DNA of 64,000 bases, from the NCBI GenBank assembly GCA_030765055.1, contig CM060947.1, positions 98,058,436 to 98,122,435 of the forward strand, in the 5' to 3' direction. Position 1 is the stretch's first letter, and the number at the start of each line of letters is the position of its first letter. The position numbers were made by a program, and so were the translations under genes. Below the pieces are notes generated by a model that was given only the letters and a program-made list of their open reading frames with translations, was not told where the DNA came from and searched no databases. The stretch comes from Mantis religiosa. Lineage: Eukaryota; Arthropoda; Insecta; Mantodea; Mantidae. This document shows positions 41,611 to 53,744 of this stretch, piece after piece.

Positions 41611-42795
41611 GGTATGTACTCGTTCTCAGTCAAACTCATTGCACAATTTGTAATCATTGCATTACTTCACATTGTTAATCCCAATTTGCTTTTTGAAATT
41701 ATAGTGTCATGCCAGGGATTACCTTACAAGCTATATTAACAAGGTTGGAGAACTGGGATAGAGAATTGCACATGCCTGTCATCAATTCAAAACTAATTAG
41801 ATGTTTTATAATAATTGAAAATTTTCTGTGACATGGGTACTGTCTTCCTCCAGATATAAGGACAACATTTTAAACACCTCTTTAGTGATACTGGTATATG
41901 CTAATTATACTTAAAGTTAGGTAATTTCTTGTTAAGATAAGTCATGAATGAAATTTGAATAAAATTTGGTGGAAAATAAAACAAAAAAATCTACATTTCC
42001 AATTAATGTTATATCTACTAGGAAGATGTTTATGACATGATGGAGGCTTGTAATTGCTCATTCCATTTGCCATGAAATTAGCTTACTTGTGCATCCAAGT
42101 ATAATGGGACTATCTATTAGCAAACAGCAGTAACAGTGGCAGCAGCAGGATTTGGTTATCCTAAATACAGAAAATTGATGTTTGCTAACATAAAGAAGGA
42201 AAGAAGGGAGAAAGAAAGACTGTTAGCAATTTAATTTTATTATTTTTCCAATTAAAAATTGTATGGATTATAAAGCACTTTCAACCAACCATGCATATAC
42301 TCTGGATTAAAAATGTTTTTGTTCACATTTAAACATGATTGCTCAAATGTGTATCACTTCTTAGTTTTAGAATTTTGTACAAAATATAAAGATTATAAAT
42401 AATGAAAAGACGTAACTTAAGAAAGAATTACAAGAAGATAAATAACAAATGTTAATTGTCCCTGTAATTTTGTTTTGAAGAAGAAAGATTAGATTTCATA
42501 TCTTATGACCGAATTAAAAACTGCAAAATACATGCTTCTCACCTATTTGAAGGAATATCTTCACTCAGATTTCATATTAAAAGTATTACACTGTATAGTC
42601 TTTTCTTCAGGTATTCAATCTGAGAAGTCACATTCAGTATAAATATTCAATATAAACCCATAAATGTTAAACAGATCTTAAAGAAACGTGCTGAATCAGC
42701 CAATAATTGTTTAAAATTATTTGAGGTAGAAAAATTTGTCTTTATTTAAGAGCATACTATTTATTGAATCTTGTGTGCTTAGTCAGATAGCTTAA
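41611..42795. other. Unassigned AT-rich sequence
   Basis: Nothing supportable; a purine-rich run lies at 42190-42225. Confidence 0.3.
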
Positions 42796-43214
42796 CATCG
42801 TTCAATATTCATATGAGTAAGGACTATGATACAATGAAGCACAAAACTGATATACTTTTGAGTCAAACTAGTGCTTGATGCTCCATATATTACTAGTGTT
42901 TACCTAGAATGCATTTTGTTAGAACATTTTTAACATCCTCAGCTAATGTTGACTGTTGAATTTTGATTTGGTGAACTCCTTGGAGGCAATAGGGGCGTCT
43001 CTGTTGGTATTTAGATGAACGTGATAGGTGGTGTCCAAATTGAACTATTTTCCTTCATATTTCTTTATGAATATCTTTTCTCATGTGGTTAATGCAGTTG
43101 GACCCTGAATACTTTTTAATAAATGGATTTCTTGTTCTTGAAGACAACAGAGATGCAGACAACTGCTCTTTCCCTGATCAGTAATAAAACTTCATACAAC
43201 AAATTTACATACCA

Positions 43215-43718
43215 TTGCAGAGCTACATACCTTTTCCAAATAGTCTTCAAAGAAGACAATATTACTTTGTTCCCATAGATCAAATTCACTGTGCAGCACC
43301 TTTTGAAAATCTTAATAAAAAAGAGAAACCCACAGACAAAAAATCAAGTGTGGACTGGATAAATTGCAAAGGCAACTTTTACATTGACAAAACTAAAAGG
43401 AATTTAAACATTAGGCTTCAAGAGCATTTTAGGAACATCAGGAACAAAGAAATAGACAAATTGGCAGTAGCATACCATTTTTGGAATGATAATCACAATA
43501 TAGAACAAGAAATCCATTTATTAAAAAGTGCTCAGAGCCCAACTGCATTAACCACGTGGGAAAAGATAGTCACAAAGAAATATGAAGGAAAACTGTCCAA
43601 TATCAACACCACCTTTGTAGAGAACCTGAACTTAAAGTTCATCAAGATACCAACAGAAACGCCCCTGTTGTCTCCAAAGAGTTCACCAAATCAAAATTCA
43701 GCAGTCGACATCAGCTGA
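43215..43718 (+). pseudogene. PLE-5 GIY-YIG endonuclease fragment
   Basis: A 167-residue open stretch without RT. The GIY box is damaged (SSVDWINCKG) and the YIG box reads FYIDKTKRN, so the catalytic tyrosine-glycine pattern is partly lost. RLQEHFRNIRNKEIDKLAVA and YHFWNDNHNIEQEI follow the family closely, then WEKIVTKKYEGKLSN. It is directly followed by the hammerhead-like motif at 43712-43752. Confidence 0.75.
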
Positions 43719-43752
43719 GGATGTTAGAAAGGTCCTAATGAAACACGTTCTA
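43712..43752 (+). ncRNA. Hammerhead-like ribozyme motif of PLE-5
   Basis: CAG, CUGAGGA, extra U, stem II GUUAG/CUAAU with a 7-nt loop, GAA, ACACGU (2-bp stem III, 2-nt loop), U, CUA. The core is intact and stem I is weak. A decayed inverted counterpart is at about 42900-42965 on the minus strand. Confidence 0.7.
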
Positions 43753-43821
43753 GGTAAACACTAGCAATATATGGAGCATCAAGTATTAGTTTGACTCAAA
43801 ATTACATCCATTGTTCAATAT

Positions 43822-45230
43822 ATTTGGGCCATTTTCACTACCAACAGAATTTGTATCATTCAACTTTCTTGGAGTATGGTATAAGTAGGGATATTACTGG
43901 GTAAATCATTTATTGCAATTCAAACCATATATGGACCCAAATTTTAAGCCTGGAACATTATTATCAATGTAATGTACTCATAATTCACCATGCGGGTAAA
44001 ATATTTGGTTTCCTTCTAGTAAATAAGATTTAAGAACTGTAATCTGATTGTTTCAATTACTATAATACTGTGATAAAGCTATGACACAATCTTATTGCAT
44101 AGGAAACTGACTAGCTGGCTGTTTGAAGAGAGGTGTTCAGGAGGTGTGCTCTTCCCCCATCATAAATTCCAGCAAGAGATACTTGGATTTTTGTGGAAGC
44201 ATCTCTCCCCCTCCACACAAAGTTTTCAGAAACTCTTGCGTTTTATTTAAGCAAGCCTGTCAAGTGAATATATAATGAGCTGTTCTTGATGTGACATAAG
44301 TGTGTGTTGCTTAATGAGGTTGTGGTGATAATTGTGGCATATAATGAGTGCTGCTACTGCAAACTTTAGAGAAATCTTGTGTTCAACGACCTAAGTGAAG
44401 TGATGCTGAGGACTGAATAATAGAACAACATTGATGAAGTAGAATCAGAGGTGCTATTTAAGTCACAAAAATTTCTCGATTTACCCACCATTTTCAAAAG
44501 AAATGTGTATCAAATCCACCAAAATTTTAATAGTTCCTACAGTGCATTCCACTTCCAAAACTACATATTGTTCATTAATAAATAAATTAAAATATTATAT
44601 ATCTTTTTATATTTGATTAAAAAATTATATATTAAAAAACTTCCTGTAATAGATTTAAGAAATATTGGCCAAAATTACATGCTTCATTTATACTTCTAGG
44701 TTTTGTATGTCAAATTGGTAATCTTAAAGCAATCAGGAAAAACTCTTCTTGTAAAAATTAAAACTATATATAAGAGAGTTAGGACAATTTTTTTTTAGGA
44801 ATTTATTTGACTTACCAAAGTCTGTACTGGTGTAGTTTTTAACATTTTAGACCATGTTAATATGTCTTTTCCAAAAGACATTGACATTTGAACTTGCACA
44901 AAATGGAATGTTTTGGATTTACAAACTTTTGATGTATTCATTAGAATTGATGAAAAATTCATTCAAAGTCTAATGAGAAATTGAAATCCTAGGTTTGGTG
45001 TCATTTTTTAAATTATTTGTCATAAACCATTCAGTGTTACTTTTGTTGCTAGAATTTTCTATAAGAATAATATTTGTCATTGTTTTCTTCTCTTCAATCT
45101 TTTGTCTATAAAGTTTTCTGCATAGGTAATACATTTGCTTAGTCAATTCAGAAAGTGTTCTATTCTGTGTTCCTAAGCCTTAGATCTAAGTTGCCTTAAT
45201 TCATATGTAAATTGATATTTTTTGATAGAT
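43822..45230. other. Unassigned AT-rich sequence
   Basis: No supported gene or repeat. A small GC-richer part is at 44100-44230. Confidence 0.3.
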
Positions 45231-45237
45231 AATATAC

Positions 45238-45310
45238 CTGTCAACCTGAAAAATTCAATGCCATGGCCAGGATTTGAACCAGGGATCTCCTGGTTTCCAT
45301 CCAGTTGATA
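45238..45310 (-). repeat. SINE family 2 fragment
   Basis: CTGAAAAATTCAATGCCATGG...GGATTTGAACC is the B-box half of the tRNA-like module on the minus strand, truncated near 45310. Confidence 0.65.
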
Positions 45311-46252
45311 TTTTTTACTAGAGTACGCATAGCTGTGTATTGCATAACACAAAATGTTTAACATTTACATGTCATTTACAACTAAGATCATATCAGGATT
45401 TTGCCTTTAGAACAATATTTCTTTGGAATGATCATTTATGTAATATTGTCTATCTTTGGGTACTTCCAAACTCTAGAAAGGAAAAAATAAATATTTTGTT
45501 TGTTAATGACAGTCAGTTACCAGGATCACATCATCATTGCCAGTGTGCCAAAATGTCATCCCTCAGGAGTTCTTTTACATGCTGATATATATACCTACAT
45601 GGGCTGAGGTTGAGGGATAGTCCTGCCTAAAGAAAATTTGCCATCCACCATCTGGAAGTAGAACTTAGTATGTTTAGTTTGGAAGCATTTCATAGTGAAG
45701 CATTTGTCAAAATATTCAAACAAAACATTAAAAATGCATTAAAAGTGTGCTCAGCAGTACAATGTCAACTTCTGAAATACATATTAATAAATTAGAATTC
45801 CATTTCCAATCAGTTTAGAAATTAATCAAATAATAGGAGAAAAAAATTCTAAAGTACAGCTGGTTTATGTTGCTTAGTAATTATCTTATAAAAACTAATC
45901 TGAATGATGTGAAAAATAAGAAGTTTGTAGTTTAACAGAACAAATTGAAAGCAGGAATTTTACTCAGTAGTTTATCAAAGCAGGTTTTGCCTCTTGTAGG
46001 TCTGTTATAATCACAGTTTAACCAAACTAATACAATAAATTCTTAAAATCAGCAACAAAATTCCCACATGTTAATTCAAAACTACAATTAGTCTCCACCA
46101 ATAACTATTTTTATATTTAGTTCATTTAGTTAATTTAGTTGAAAGTTAACTAAAATTAGTTAAAAATATATTTGTATCACTGTAGTGGTAGCTATGGTAG
46201 TGGTGGCAGCAGTGGTGGAGTGATATATATTACAACAGTTATACTCTTATCC
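45311..46252. other. Unassigned AT-rich sequence
   Basis: No supported gene. A GTTAATTTAGTTGAAAGTTAACTAAA-type inverted repeat lies at about 46125-46165. Confidence 0.3.
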
Positions 46253-46486
46253 CTTTTTTGTTAATGTCCTCCAACATAGGTCATATCAGACAAATGAAAT
46301 TGATGAAATGATGCTCAGATGAGCCCAGGGTCCATAGAGCTTAGAATTATCCGATATTCATCTTTCAGAATCAGAAAAAAAAACTAGAAGAAACCTTACC
46401 CTGATAACTCATCCTGAGTGAGATTCGAATTTGGGACTTCTTGAACGTGAGGTAGACGTGCTACCCCCACACCACAGAGGTGGGCT
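46253..46486 (-). repeat. tRNA-derived SINE, family 1, copy 3
   Basis: Minus-strand copy with a B-box-like GATTCGAATT complement, a diverged body (GAGCCCAGGGTCCATAGAGC) and tail GTTAATGTCCTCCAACATAGG. It is more diverged than copies 1 and 2; no clear target duplication. Confidence 0.75.
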
Positions 46487-46589
46487 CTGTCAACTATCAA
46501 AGCACAGACTTAATGCTTATCATGCTACATTTTGCCATATCCAAGCTTTACACACTGCTGCATAATGCATGAATAACAGTGAGATGTTC

Positions 46590-47010
46590 AGAACAGGTTG
46601 AGTCAGACTGAAAAATTCAATTCCATAACCGGGATTTGAACATGGATCTCCCGGTCTTCATCCAGTTGCACTAACTATTGAGCTACCATGGTTAACGTGC
46701 CAGTATGACCTTAATTCTCCAACTGACTCGCATTATCTGAGTAAACCAGTAGGAAATTGTCATATACATATGAGACTACTCCTTAATGATGACTTACTAT
46801 ATGTAAGTACTGTAAGTTCAGGCTTTACAGTCCAACCACTATTAGGTCTGTTAATGGAAACTAAATTGTTCTTTCGCAGCATCCATGTGTAGGCCAAATT
46901 ATGGACAGGTTGAGTCAGACTGAAAGATTCAATGCCATAGCCGGGATTTGAACATGGATCTCCCGGTCTCCATCCGGTTGCTGTAACCATTAAGCTATCA
47001 TGGCCAACGT
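46590..47010 (-). repeat. SINE family 2, two head-to-tail units
   Basis: Two direct copies of the module GTTGAGTCAGACTGAAAAATTC...GATTTGAACATGGATCTCCCGG...GAGCTACCATGG start at about 46597 and 46907, separated by the shared GTAAGTACTGTAAG...CCAACCACTATTAGGTCTG spacer. Confidence 0.7.
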
Positions 47011-47439
47011 GCCATGTGTATTTGCTGTACTTGCTAAACCGGTTTTCATACCGCTTTCTGTGGTGCCTCAACGCAACCGATTCAAATAGCCATGGTCGTT
47101 AAAGCGCTATACAGTGGACTGGTCATCCATTCAGAGCTAAAGGACAGGGAGGGCCCAAGTTAAATAATCGGTGTAATGGCACGCTTGGATGTTGACGGGG
47201 TATCATTTGACTGCAGTTGCTTGGATTTTGCCTTTTTATACTAAAAAAAAAACCAGTACAATGTAATAGTAAAAATAATATAATATTTACAATTCAAAAT
47301 ACTCAAAATGTTAATATAACTGACAAAGGCCAGTAGAATATTATAACGAAATGCTGCACTAAAATAATTTGAAGTTGAATACAGTGATATGTTGTCCCAG
47401 GGCGACACCACCCATTAAAGGCTTAATGGTGACTTACAA

Positions 47440-47720
47440 CACGTAAGTACTTACAATACGTAAGTACAGGCTATATAGTCCAACCACTATTAGGTCTATT
47501 TATGGAAATTAAATTGTTATTTCACACCAGCCGTGTTTAAGTCAAATTCTGGACAGGTTGAGTCAGACTGAAAAATTCAATGCAATAGCCGGCATTTGAC
47601 CACAGGTCTCCTGGTCTTCATCCGGTTGCTCTAACCATTCAGCTACCATGGTCAACGTGCCAGTATGACATTAATTCTTCAACTGACTCACATCCGAGGA
47701 AACCACTAGGAAATATATAT
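47440..47720 (-). repeat. SINE family 2 copy
   Basis: Same spacer (CAACCACTATTAGGTCTA) and tRNA-like module (about 47550-47660) as the previous units, in the same orientation. Confidence 0.7.
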
Positions 47721-48049
47721 TTTTAAATGCAATTATGTTGCCACTATGCAATCTGATATATTGGTATAACAATATTTTTCAGGAAACCATGAAAAATATC
47801 AATTTTATCACTTAGGCCCTGACATTTTAAAAAGAGTAAAACAAGATGAGTTTTTTTCTTGTGTTCAGATATTTTCTGTACTTGAGAGTCAGGATAAGTT
47901 TCTTGTGTTCAATGTATGTGTAAAAAATAATGTGCTTATGGCCGCATATTTGGGTCTGATGCAACAATTAGATTTTGTTTATAAATACACAAATTCATAC
48001 CTAAAATTCAACTCTTCACATTTTAGCTTTGAAGATCTGTCTTAAAACA

Positions 48050-48182
48050 GCCTAATACTGGGAATTAATTATTTTTTCACACTAGAAGTGTATAGAATTT
48101 TGGATAGGTAGAGAGACTGAAAAATTCAATACCACAACCGGAATTTGAACTATGGATCTGCCGGTCTGTCCGGTTGCTCTAA
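48050..48182 (-). repeat. SINE family 2 fragment cut by PLE-4
   Basis: GGATAGGTAGAGAGACTGAAAAATTC and CCGGTCTGTCCGGTTGCTCTAA; the module stops where PLE-4 sequence begins at about 48183. Confidence 0.6.
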
Positions 48183-48860
48183 TATCAAAAAATACCACTC
48201 TACAACCACTTAAAAATACAAATTGGCAATATAGAAAATTCACCTACCATCCATGGGCTTTTAGAAAATTTGAACGAATCTTCAAAAGACTAAACTTAAA
48301 ACTACCACCCCAAAACAAATTCAGTCTGAAGAACCTGCTAAATAAACCACTGAAAAACACAATCCCCAACAATTTGAAATCAGGAATTTATCAGATTAAT
48401 TGTGAAACCTGTGAAAAAAGCTACATAGGAAAAACTAAGAGAAACTTGTTAACCAGGCAAAAAGAACACCAGAGGAACATAAAACAACAAACATGTTGAA
48501 ACAAACATAAAAATCTGCAGTTTCACACCATTTTTGGACAGAAAACCACAACATTGGCCACAGCATTAAACTGTTAAAATCTTTAAGTACACCCATAGAA
48601 TTGGATATTTGGGAAAAAATATTCATAAACAAAAACCGTGATAAAGTTATAAATTTTGAAATCCCGGCATTAAATGAAGTATTAAAACTTAGTGCCCCTA
48701 ACACCAGATGGCAGAGTGATCGGAGCTCCGTAGTAGTGGAAGAAGAGGAAGGTTCATTTAGTCACCAAACAGCTGAGGATGAGATCGAATGATCTTGAAA
48801 ACGTTTCAATTATACAACAAGTAAGTGAAGTTTGAGTGTAAACATAGTGACTCATAAATC
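48183..48860 (+). mobile_element. Penelope-like element 3' fragment (family PLE-4)
   Basis: The plus-strand frame 48152-48499 encodes YRKFTYHPWAFRKFERIFKR, SLKNLLNKPLKNTIPNN and KSGIYQINCETCEKSYIGKT, then RNLLTRQKEHQRNIK (GIY-YIG with its Glu). After a frameshift near 48495 it continues with VSHHFWTENHNIGHSIKLLK and LDIWEKIFINKNRDKVINFE to about 48690. It is 5'-truncated inside a SINE-2 copy. The pLTR-like end runs to about 48860. Confidence 0.82.
48770..48809 (+). ncRNA. Hammerhead-like ribozyme motif of PLE-4
   Basis: CAG, CUGAGGA, extra U, stem II GAGAUC/GAUCUU with loop GAAU, GAA, AACGUU (2-bp stem III, 2-nt loop CG), U, CAA. The core is intact. It sits about 80 bp after the end of the endonuclease homology. 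Confidence 0.72.
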
Positions 48861-49038
48861 AAACTTAAATATTTCAAGTCATTGCCAAAGTGGCTACACG
48901 CAACTATTTAGCACTGTTATTCCGAGGAAAGACCCGTGCCTTAATTTTTAATTTATAAATGAGGTGGATTATATAGATATCAAATATTTAAGTAATTGTA
49001 CGCATTCATCCTTTTTAACGTACAAGGAAAAATATAGT

Positions 49039-49061
49039 ACACACACGCGCGCACGCACGCG

Positions 49062-49112
<51 letters not shown>
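49039..49112. repeat. (CA)n/(CG)n microsatellite
   Basis: Alternating ACACAC, CGCGCGC and CACACA tracts: purine-pyrimidine alternation over about 70 bp. Confidence 0.95.
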
Positions 49113-49114
<2 letters not shown>

Positions 49115-50249
49115 CTTTGCATTTAATGTTAACGTAAAAGTGCTATCGCATAAGCTACTTAAACATCAAAAACGTCAAAGCAATACTTTGCATAGTTCGT
49201 TGACAGCGCAAAATTTTATCACGTGGGAATAAAGTAGTGCGAATATTCCCTCCAATCAGTCGCCAGCGGAGTAATACGTTTTTCCGCTTTGTTTGCATCG
49301 CCATAGAAACTAAGGACGGCGCCGGTGTAGGTGTCCTTATATACCCATGAGACAGATGCCTTAATAGTGACTTAAAAAAGTAGGTATTATTGGTTAATGA
49401 TAATAGTAATAAAACTAAGAAGAAGAATAAAATAATAGAACAATAACAATAATAGAAAGCGAACTGAAATAAAACGGCCATTCATTTTTGCATGGTTTTC
49501 GTTCCGAGGCTTTGCAGTTCCTATAATCTGCGACAGATAATAGCATCGTAAACAGAATGTAATAATTTTGATGTGCTGCACTAGCATGACTTCCTCTACT
49601 CTTGTACAAGCTAGGCTTACTACCAGGGTTAGGAGTTTTAGTTGCGCAACTTTCTTCTTAGGGTAATTTTAAGCTCTTCGGAAAGATATCACAGTGTGCA
49701 GTTTGGTTTCTAGTTGCCAAAAGAGGCATTTTTTCATACACGCTTTTCCCTTTTTGGGTACCTTTGTCCCTTTTCCCCCTAACCATGGCCATAATCCCCC
49801 TTTCCTCATTTTTTTCTTTTAACTTTCCTTCCATTTTATTGTATATGATTTTAATCAATATAAAATATTTAACTTTTAATTAACATCTCAGCTTGTTGTG
49901 AAATGTGAAGAATAAGCCAAACTTTTTCAGTAAACGCTGCCTGGGAGTCGATAGCACACCTACAACAATGGAAAATAATTGTATACGACAAATCTTCTTT
50001 TTGCTTTGCTACTATAAAACAGCCCGCAATAATGCAGCTGACAATGACTCATTGTCACTGTATATCATTCTGTCCTATTAATTTCACCAGAATCAGTAAA
50101 ATCTACTGTTCGTGAATATGAGTTTGTTACTTGGCAGACGTCATCTGTTCGCACTGATTCCAAGGTCATTCAGAGACAGCAGTAACCGTACTCGCGTATT
50201 TCCAAGAATTGTCTCTGGGTTCTGCTTGAAGCTATTGTAAATCGCTGAG
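49113..50249. other. Mixed-composition stretch, first part CpG-richer
   Basis: 49190-49330 is visibly richer in CpG (TCACGTGG, CGCCAGCGGAG, GACGGCGCCGG) than the surroundings. This could mark a host promoter, but no exon is recognised on either strand. The rest shows nothing. Confidence 0.3.
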
Positions 50250-51790
50250 ACTGAAGTTTCAGTATGAATGAGGGTATACTGGTAATTGTCGCGGTGTTAT
50301 ATTGTAAGAGTGGACAGCAAGTAAATGAGTTGTGTAACGGTCACATTGAGTTAGCAAGTGAACTGGTGTTAGTACTTTGTTACATTACTAAATATTATCA
50401 TGTCAAAGCTGTCCAGTACTCGACTTATTGTTCTGACTCAGGAATTCAAACAAGATTTCATAAACACAGGTGGAGCTGTTATTCGATGTACTATTTGAGA
50501 TTCAGGAATTTAGCTAGATGAAAAACACGAGCGAAATCGCATCAAACCGCACATTTCCGGATCTAAGCACCAATTCAGGCAAACAAATCGCGGGAGCCTC
50601 TATTACGAAATGGGTTTCAACACAGTTCTTCAAAAAGCCAAAATGTTAATTAAATCAACACTGTGTTGTGTGCAGCTCTTACACAAGCAGGAATTCCTCT
50701 CAATAAGGTGAACCATCTAGCCTTCAAGGGATTTCTTGAAAAGTACACAAAGATGTCAATGCCGAATGAGATTACTTTAATAAAGAACTATATGGAGCCT
50801 GTTTGCCAAGAAACCATACAAAGAATCAAGGAGAAAGTGCTTACGATGAAACCATATCATTGTGGATGAAACCATAGTCTCAATGGAACGATGCTTTGAA
50901 CATTTTAGTTTATCCCATAGCAGGGGCGAAAGTTAAGCCCATGTTGTTAAAAATGTATGAACTGCAAAGAGCCAATACCAGTACAATAATGCAATCAAAT
51001 ATGGACCTTTTTCGAAAGCTCTGGCCTGCTGGTATGGAGTTTGAAAACTACTACTTCTGATTATGGACCAGGCTCCATACATGGTTTCAGCTGATAACCA
51101 ATTGAAGCCTTTACGTCGTAAGTTGAAGCACGTGACATGCTTGGTTCATGCCCTTTACAGGGTTTGTGAATCCATAAGGAACGAATAACACATCGCAAAT
51201 CAGTTCATCTTTGCCCTGAAGACGATTCTGCTGAAAGATCCGAATCGTGTTGTGGTCTACAAGGAAACCACTGTCCTGCCCCTTCCAAATTTCCTGGTCA
51301 TTATTCGCTGGGGATCTTGGATCGGGTGTGCTGCTATGTTGTGTGAGAATTTTGACAAAATTTCTTTTGATCCAGCCGACGCAGATACAATTTCCAAGGC
51401 ACAACAACTTTTGTTACCGGAGAAAACACATAATTTGCAGGCAGAACTATAATGTGTCAATAGTTACAAGCACCTGACTGCAGCTATTAAATTATTAGAA
51501 CATGGTTTGAAAAGGAGAAACACTGGGATACTTTTACTTCCGTGAGGGAGCAATTAGATGGCTTTGCCAAAGACAAACTTGAGTTTAGTCTTCAGAAGAA
51601 TCCGGGCATTGAGGATTTCGCCACATCTGTAGAATTGCCATTTCGAGTGAATACAAGATTTGCCCCGTCGATTATCTGGATGTCCAAAGAAGCTTTAGCA
51701 TCTACAAAGACATTCTATCTCCCAATAGAAACAGATTTAGTTTTAACAATGTAGAAATGCTTAATATCTTCAGTATAGCAGCTTCATCTT
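50250..51790 (+). pseudogene. hAT transposase relic, CGGBP1-like, second copy
   Basis: Plus strand in several frames: MSKLSSTRLIVLTQEFKQDF and NTGGAVIRCTI (about 50400-50490, N-terminal BED-like region); then ALTQAGIPLNKVNHLAFKGF and PNEITLIKNYMEPVCQETIQ (50663-50830); LWPAGMEFEN and a VTCLVHALYRVCE-like run (about 51010-51180, the second conserved block); LKTILLKDPNRVVVYKETTV; and at 51657-51770 the dimerisation motif VDYLDVQRSFSIYKDILSPN followed by NRFSFNNVEMLNI. It has the same domain order as the hAT at 3844-6521 but is more decayed, with many stops. No terminal repeats or target duplication were found. Confidence 0.75.
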
Positions 51791-52820
51791 TTCCTTCTTC
51801 TGATGAGTGATGATTTGATGTACTTTTTTGTAATTCAATAAATTAGAATAGATAAAAGAGAAATTGTTTAATTAGTTGAATAAACCAGCACCTTTTTCTT
51901 CTTTTATTTTACCTTATTTGAGCACCTTTTTCCTTCCTTTTTCATCTGAAATTTGCACCTAAAAATCCTAATCCTGCTTATTGTTCTCCCTACTTATGTC
52001 GATCGGCATACTCGTTATCTTATTGCTAGTTTTCTTGTAGGTGCAAGGTTAATATGGGCAAAATATAAGTTGTTCACCGGTTTGCGATCTGAAAGATAGT
52101 GTTAACTCATTTCTGTGTGCCAAATTGAACGATGCTGTTCTTTTTTTTTTTTTTTTTTTCTATCACGAAAAGTTTTCTCACAAATCTCAAATAATTTGAA
52201 AAAAAAAGTGATTTTAAGTGAAAATCGTGGCTTACAAAAAGCAAAATTGCTCAGTAATATACAGAAATACTTGTATATCTGTAAAATAGGCGTGAAGTTA
52301 CATTTTCGTTGGCCGGAATGTCGGTTGCGCTGATTTACGATTAAGTCGTGATTAAGCAACTTCTCTTTTCAAGCACCAACAGTAGTCCGCTCTCAATACC
52401 CTGATATCTCTAGCTCGATTTCTTGTTGAAGCCTTGTTCATCTCTAAGGTATTCATAATTATCAGGAAAATAGTTTAGCTGAAAGTACAAGAAGTGAAAA
52501 TATTTCGTCCTGAATCTCATGGTTTATAAGTATATTTCTCATAATTTTAGTATCCCAGATCTTTTATATTTACAGGAAACTGATCTGACTATGTTTATAA
52601 CTTGCATTTCCAAGTACACAGGCAATAAAGAAATGTATGATTATCTTTGTTTGTTCCATTTATATCCTGCCTTTAACTGTAATGGTCATATCGGTGGTCT
52701 TTCTCCTTTGGAACATTTCGCCTATTGGCGATGGTATTATCTCGTAGACGTTGGGTTGCTTGTACTTTGGATTTTAATCATTAGATCACGCATACTCATT
52801 CATACTTCCAGACTCTGAGG
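51791..52820. other. Unassigned stretch with a possible open frame
   Basis: A plus-strand open frame at 52519-52818 (99 codons) follows a TTTACAG that could be a splice acceptor, but I recognise no domain and the end of the frame runs into SINE sequence. Poly-T run at 52140-52159. I do not call a gene. Confidence 0.25.
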
Positions 52821-52821
52821 A

Positions 52822-52920
52822 AGATGGGGAATCTTCTTGGTTGGAGAAAAATTCCCACCCCAGTCGGGAACCCTCGCACAGCAGGCAGGTGCTCTACCGA
52901 CTAAGCTACGGGGCCAGCCC
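52822..52920 (-). repeat. tRNA-like SINE head, family 5
   Basis: On the minus strand: GGCTGGCCCCGTAGCTTAGTCGGTAGAGCACC (A box TAGCTTAGTCGGTAGAGC), then GCGAGGGTTCCCGACTGG in the B-box position. A genuine tRNA gene is unlikely because the flanking stems and the 3' end do not close. Confidence 0.5.
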
Positions 52921-53740
52921 TTGTTATTATTGACGACCTCTTTCAAAGTACACCACGGTTGCGGTTTTCTAACAATCATGGTGTCCAAAAAAGCATTATC
53001 TTCATTAACTATTTTATCGACGGCCATTAATATACACCATTCTTGCCAGTGCTTTCACGAACTTTTTCATAACAACTTGATATATATTTGAATCGACTAC
53101 GCTAGCACGAATCACGTCAGTGTTTAACTCTGTTTCTACCATTCCATTCTTATAAAAAGCATGTGGATGCTTTGTATATCCTCCTTGCTGCTCTAGTAAG
53201 ATACTAGACGTGCTTAGGTCTGCGTACAATAGCCATTGATATTCCTTGTAATTCTAAAATGCTTTAAGATTTTAGAGATATGATCATTTTAGAAACATAA
53301 AATGTGCAACTAGTATTTGACATTTTTATTGTTTTGGGTCAACCATCAGCCCATCGCTTAGGAAGATAAGGGGCTGAGGGTAGGAAAGCACAGAAGGGGT
53401 GGTTTGTAGGTATATATACAGGCTGAAGATGCAAAATATGTTTCATTATTCATCTCTTGGTGCAGAAATATACACATAATCGCAATTATATATGTGCCCA
53501 GTATGTCAAAATATCGAATATCGTAAAAAATAAGCAATTTATGTAAGAACTGTTATCACTTTCGAAATCGGCGTGCTTGCTTCCAGTTAAATAACCTATT
53601 TCCTCAAAACCGGAGAAGTGCCGCAGGACAGTGTTATCTCCGAAATTCTTCACTCCAAGAAAAAAAAAAAAAAAAAAAAACCACACACACACATACAGAG
53701 AAAATAATAGTAAAATAGATAAAAATGTGTCAGACATAAG
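52921..53740. other. Unassigned sequence
   Basis: No recognised gene. A20 run followed by (CA)n at 53660-53696. Confidence 0.3.
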
Positions 53741-53744
53741 TTGT

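Larger units (their letters stand above)
42809..43808. mobile_element. Penelope-like element PLE-5, inverted tail-out copy
   Basis: Flanked by a 13-bp target duplication with one mismatch, CATCGTTCAATAT (42796-42808) and CATTGTTCAATAT (43809-43821). The left part (to about 43150) is a minus-strand 3' end and the right part is a plus-strand piece with the endonuclease. Both outer ends share TTTGAGTCAAACTA...TGCTCCATATATT and its complement. An extra tail of about 50 bp is at the left only. Confidence 0.8.

Noticed and set aside
46590..47720. CRISPR-like array from the regularly recurring units
   Set aside because: The units are hundreds of bases long, diverged and tRNA-like, with no short identical repeats or cas genes; the genome is eukaryotic.
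49039..49112. Regulatory Z-DNA element at the alternating CA/CG tract
   Set aside because: A plain microsatellite explains it; nothing else supports function.
52822..52920. Possible true tRNA gene
   Set aside because: A and B boxes are tRNA-like but the acceptor stem and 3' end do not close; a SINE head fits better. The same holds for 700-787, 37440-37523 and 39850-39934.
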